IMG/VR virus record: IMGVR_UViG_3300007345_000307
Coordinates: 1-22,579 of that record
DNA from: a virus
Length of the DNA stretch: 22,579 nucleotides
Reading direction: 5' to 3' (one strand)
Shown: piece after piece, positions 21,998 through 22,579 of the stretch
Position numbering within the stretch: position 1 is the stretch's first letter
Layout of the letters: each line of letters starts with the position of its first letter
Notes under the pieces: generated by a model
What the model was told of the DNA's origin: nothing
Database searches by the model: none
What the model saw: the letters and a program-made list of their open reading frames with translations, nothing else
Position numbers and translations under genes: made by a program

Positions 21998-22182
21998 TAG
22001 TGTAATACCCTCTCTCTACAGCCATTCTTCATAAATTCTTGAAGATCATGCCAATCTTTTAAGGTTAAAATATCTGCTACTTCGTGAATAGGCATACTCA
22101 TAAAGTCTGTTTGATATTTAATAGATAACTTAGCCACCTTGCGTTCCAAGGGTGACATATCTTTGAACTCATTATCTGACAT
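21997..22182 (-). CDS. Hypothetical 61-residue soluble protein
   Basis: The product is helical and charged (FKDMSPLERKVAKLSIKYQT, then HEVADILTLKDWHDLQEFM), with no membrane segment. It might be a small regulatory or host-takeover protein, but no family is recognised. GAGAGG lies six bases before ATG. It overlaps the upstream gene by 11 bases and the downstream start by one base. Confidence 0.62.
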   Translation of the reverse strand: MSDNEFKDMSPLERKVAKLSIKYQTDFMSMPIHEVADILTLKDWHDLQEFMKNGCRERVLH

Positions 22183-22348
22183 TTTCTACCTCTCTAGATT
22201 TATAAGAAGCAGTTTGACCAGTAGACCATATTTGATCTACTCGTTTTTCTGCATCTGATTTTTTATTGTAAGTTGCTATTTTTTTATGCTCTCCATATCT
22301 TCCGATATGTGCAAAATACTGGTAGACGTCATAAACAATAGTTTTCAT
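22172..22348 (-). CDS. Hypothetical 58-residue protein
   Basis: The product begins KTIVYDVYQYFAHIGRYGEH, and its helix KKSDAEKRVDQIWS is followed by a polar end. The 'strand, Tyr-rich turn, helix' order suggests a compact alpha/beta mini-fold. No family is recognised. GAGG lies seven bases upstream of the ATG, and the gene overlaps both neighbours (ATGA before, 11 bases after). Confidence 0.6.
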   Translation of the reverse strand: MKTIVYDVYQYFAHIGRYGEHKKIATYNKKSDAEKRVDQIWSTGQTASYKSREVENVR

Positions 22349-22578
22349 GCTTGTACCTCATTATATATAAAACCACTTAGGTTAAAATTATCTATAACAA
22401 CTGTGTCACCCCATGTTTCATAAATTTTTTCTCCATGTCTGCCGTTACCCATGGGTACTAAGAAATAAAATTTATCATTTATAAGGTCATGTAAAACATC
22501 ACCACTAGATGTGCTTCTTTTACCCTCAGGATGCCAAGATTCATCTATGTTTTGTGTTTGTGCAAATGCTTCGGATAA
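22345..22578 (-). CDS. Hypothetical protein, 5' end beyond the window
   Basis: An open frame of 77 codons runs from the window edge to TGA, without a start near the edge, so it is a C-terminal part. It contains ESWHPEGKRSTSSGDVLHDL, a strand FYFLVPMG-GRHGEKIYETWGD and an ending NFNLSGFIYNEVQA. An internal ATG in VPMGNG is unlikely to be the start because the frame upstream is continuous. No family is recognised. It is coupled to the next gene by ATGA. Confidence 0.55.
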   Translation of the reverse strand, partial: LSEAFAQTQNIDESWHPEGKRSTSSGDVLHDLINDKFYFLVPMGNGRHGEKIYETWGDTVVIDNFNLSGFIYNEVQA

Positions 22579-22579
22579 A

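Noticed and set aside
1-22579. tRNA genes, integrase, att sites or IS elements
   Set aside because: None were recognised on reading both strands; small or diverged ones cannot be excluded without a covariance or profile search.

Overview
The window is part of the genome of a tailed, siphovirus-like phage of a Gram-negative, probably marine proteobacterial host. The DNA is AT-rich and tightly packed, with many ATGA, TAATG or GTGA junctions. The connector and tail genes resemble the gene transfer agent (GTA)-type tail cassette common in alphaproteobacteria and their phages. An outer membrane in the host is implied by a CsgG-type secretion pore, a spanin-like pair and a lipoprotein signal. No integrase, repressor, tRNA, IS element or CRISPR array was seen, so lifestyle is not decided here.

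Layout: (1) 1-2496, small genes after the unseen capsid gene, then head-tail connector, head closure, HK97 gp10-like and DUF3168 tail terminator genes. (2) 2585-11591, tail genes: major tail protein, tail chaperones with a likely -1 programmed frameshift, tape measure, a distal-tail-type protein, DUF2163-like hub protein, NlpC/P60-like protein, a 1213-residue tip protein with 31 ten-residue repeats, and a small virion-type protein. (3) 11601-11987, a holin-like membrane protein. (4) 12078-13192, a two-gene minus-strand island (HExxH peptidase plus unknown) with its own strong promoter. (5) 13302-18846, the most striking region: a plus-strand operon encoding two membrane/coiled-coil paralogues, a 28-residue membrane peptide, CsgF, CsgG, a curlin-like repeat protein, an exported FecR-domain protein and a CHASE2-adenylate cyclase. 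This is a phage-borne type VIII (curli) secretion cluster with a built-in sensor/second-messenger arm. (6) 18846-20823, spanin-like pair, small membrane protein, thermonuclease-fold nuclease, T4-type lysozyme and one unknown. (7) 20825-22578, a minus-strand run of very small overlapping genes, several of them membrane peptides, ending in a 2-oxoglutarate/Fe(II) oxygenase.

How it may work together (inference): CsgF and CsgG would build an outer-membrane pore through which the repeat protein is exported. The FecR-domain protein, whose last residues themselves look like curlin repeats, may anchor or sense the fibre. The CHASE2 cyclase would sense a periplasmic signal and raise cAMP in the infected cell. 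The cluster lies between the holin-like gene and the spanin/lysozyme genes, so it is probably expressed late and may affect the cell envelope around lysis, host attachment or superinfection. From memory, and not checked here, curli-secretion genes with FecR and adenylate cyclase have been reported in marine pelagiphage podovirus-type genomes. A siphovirus-like backbone, the curlin-like tail on FecR and the accessory membrane genes would be the less explored parts.
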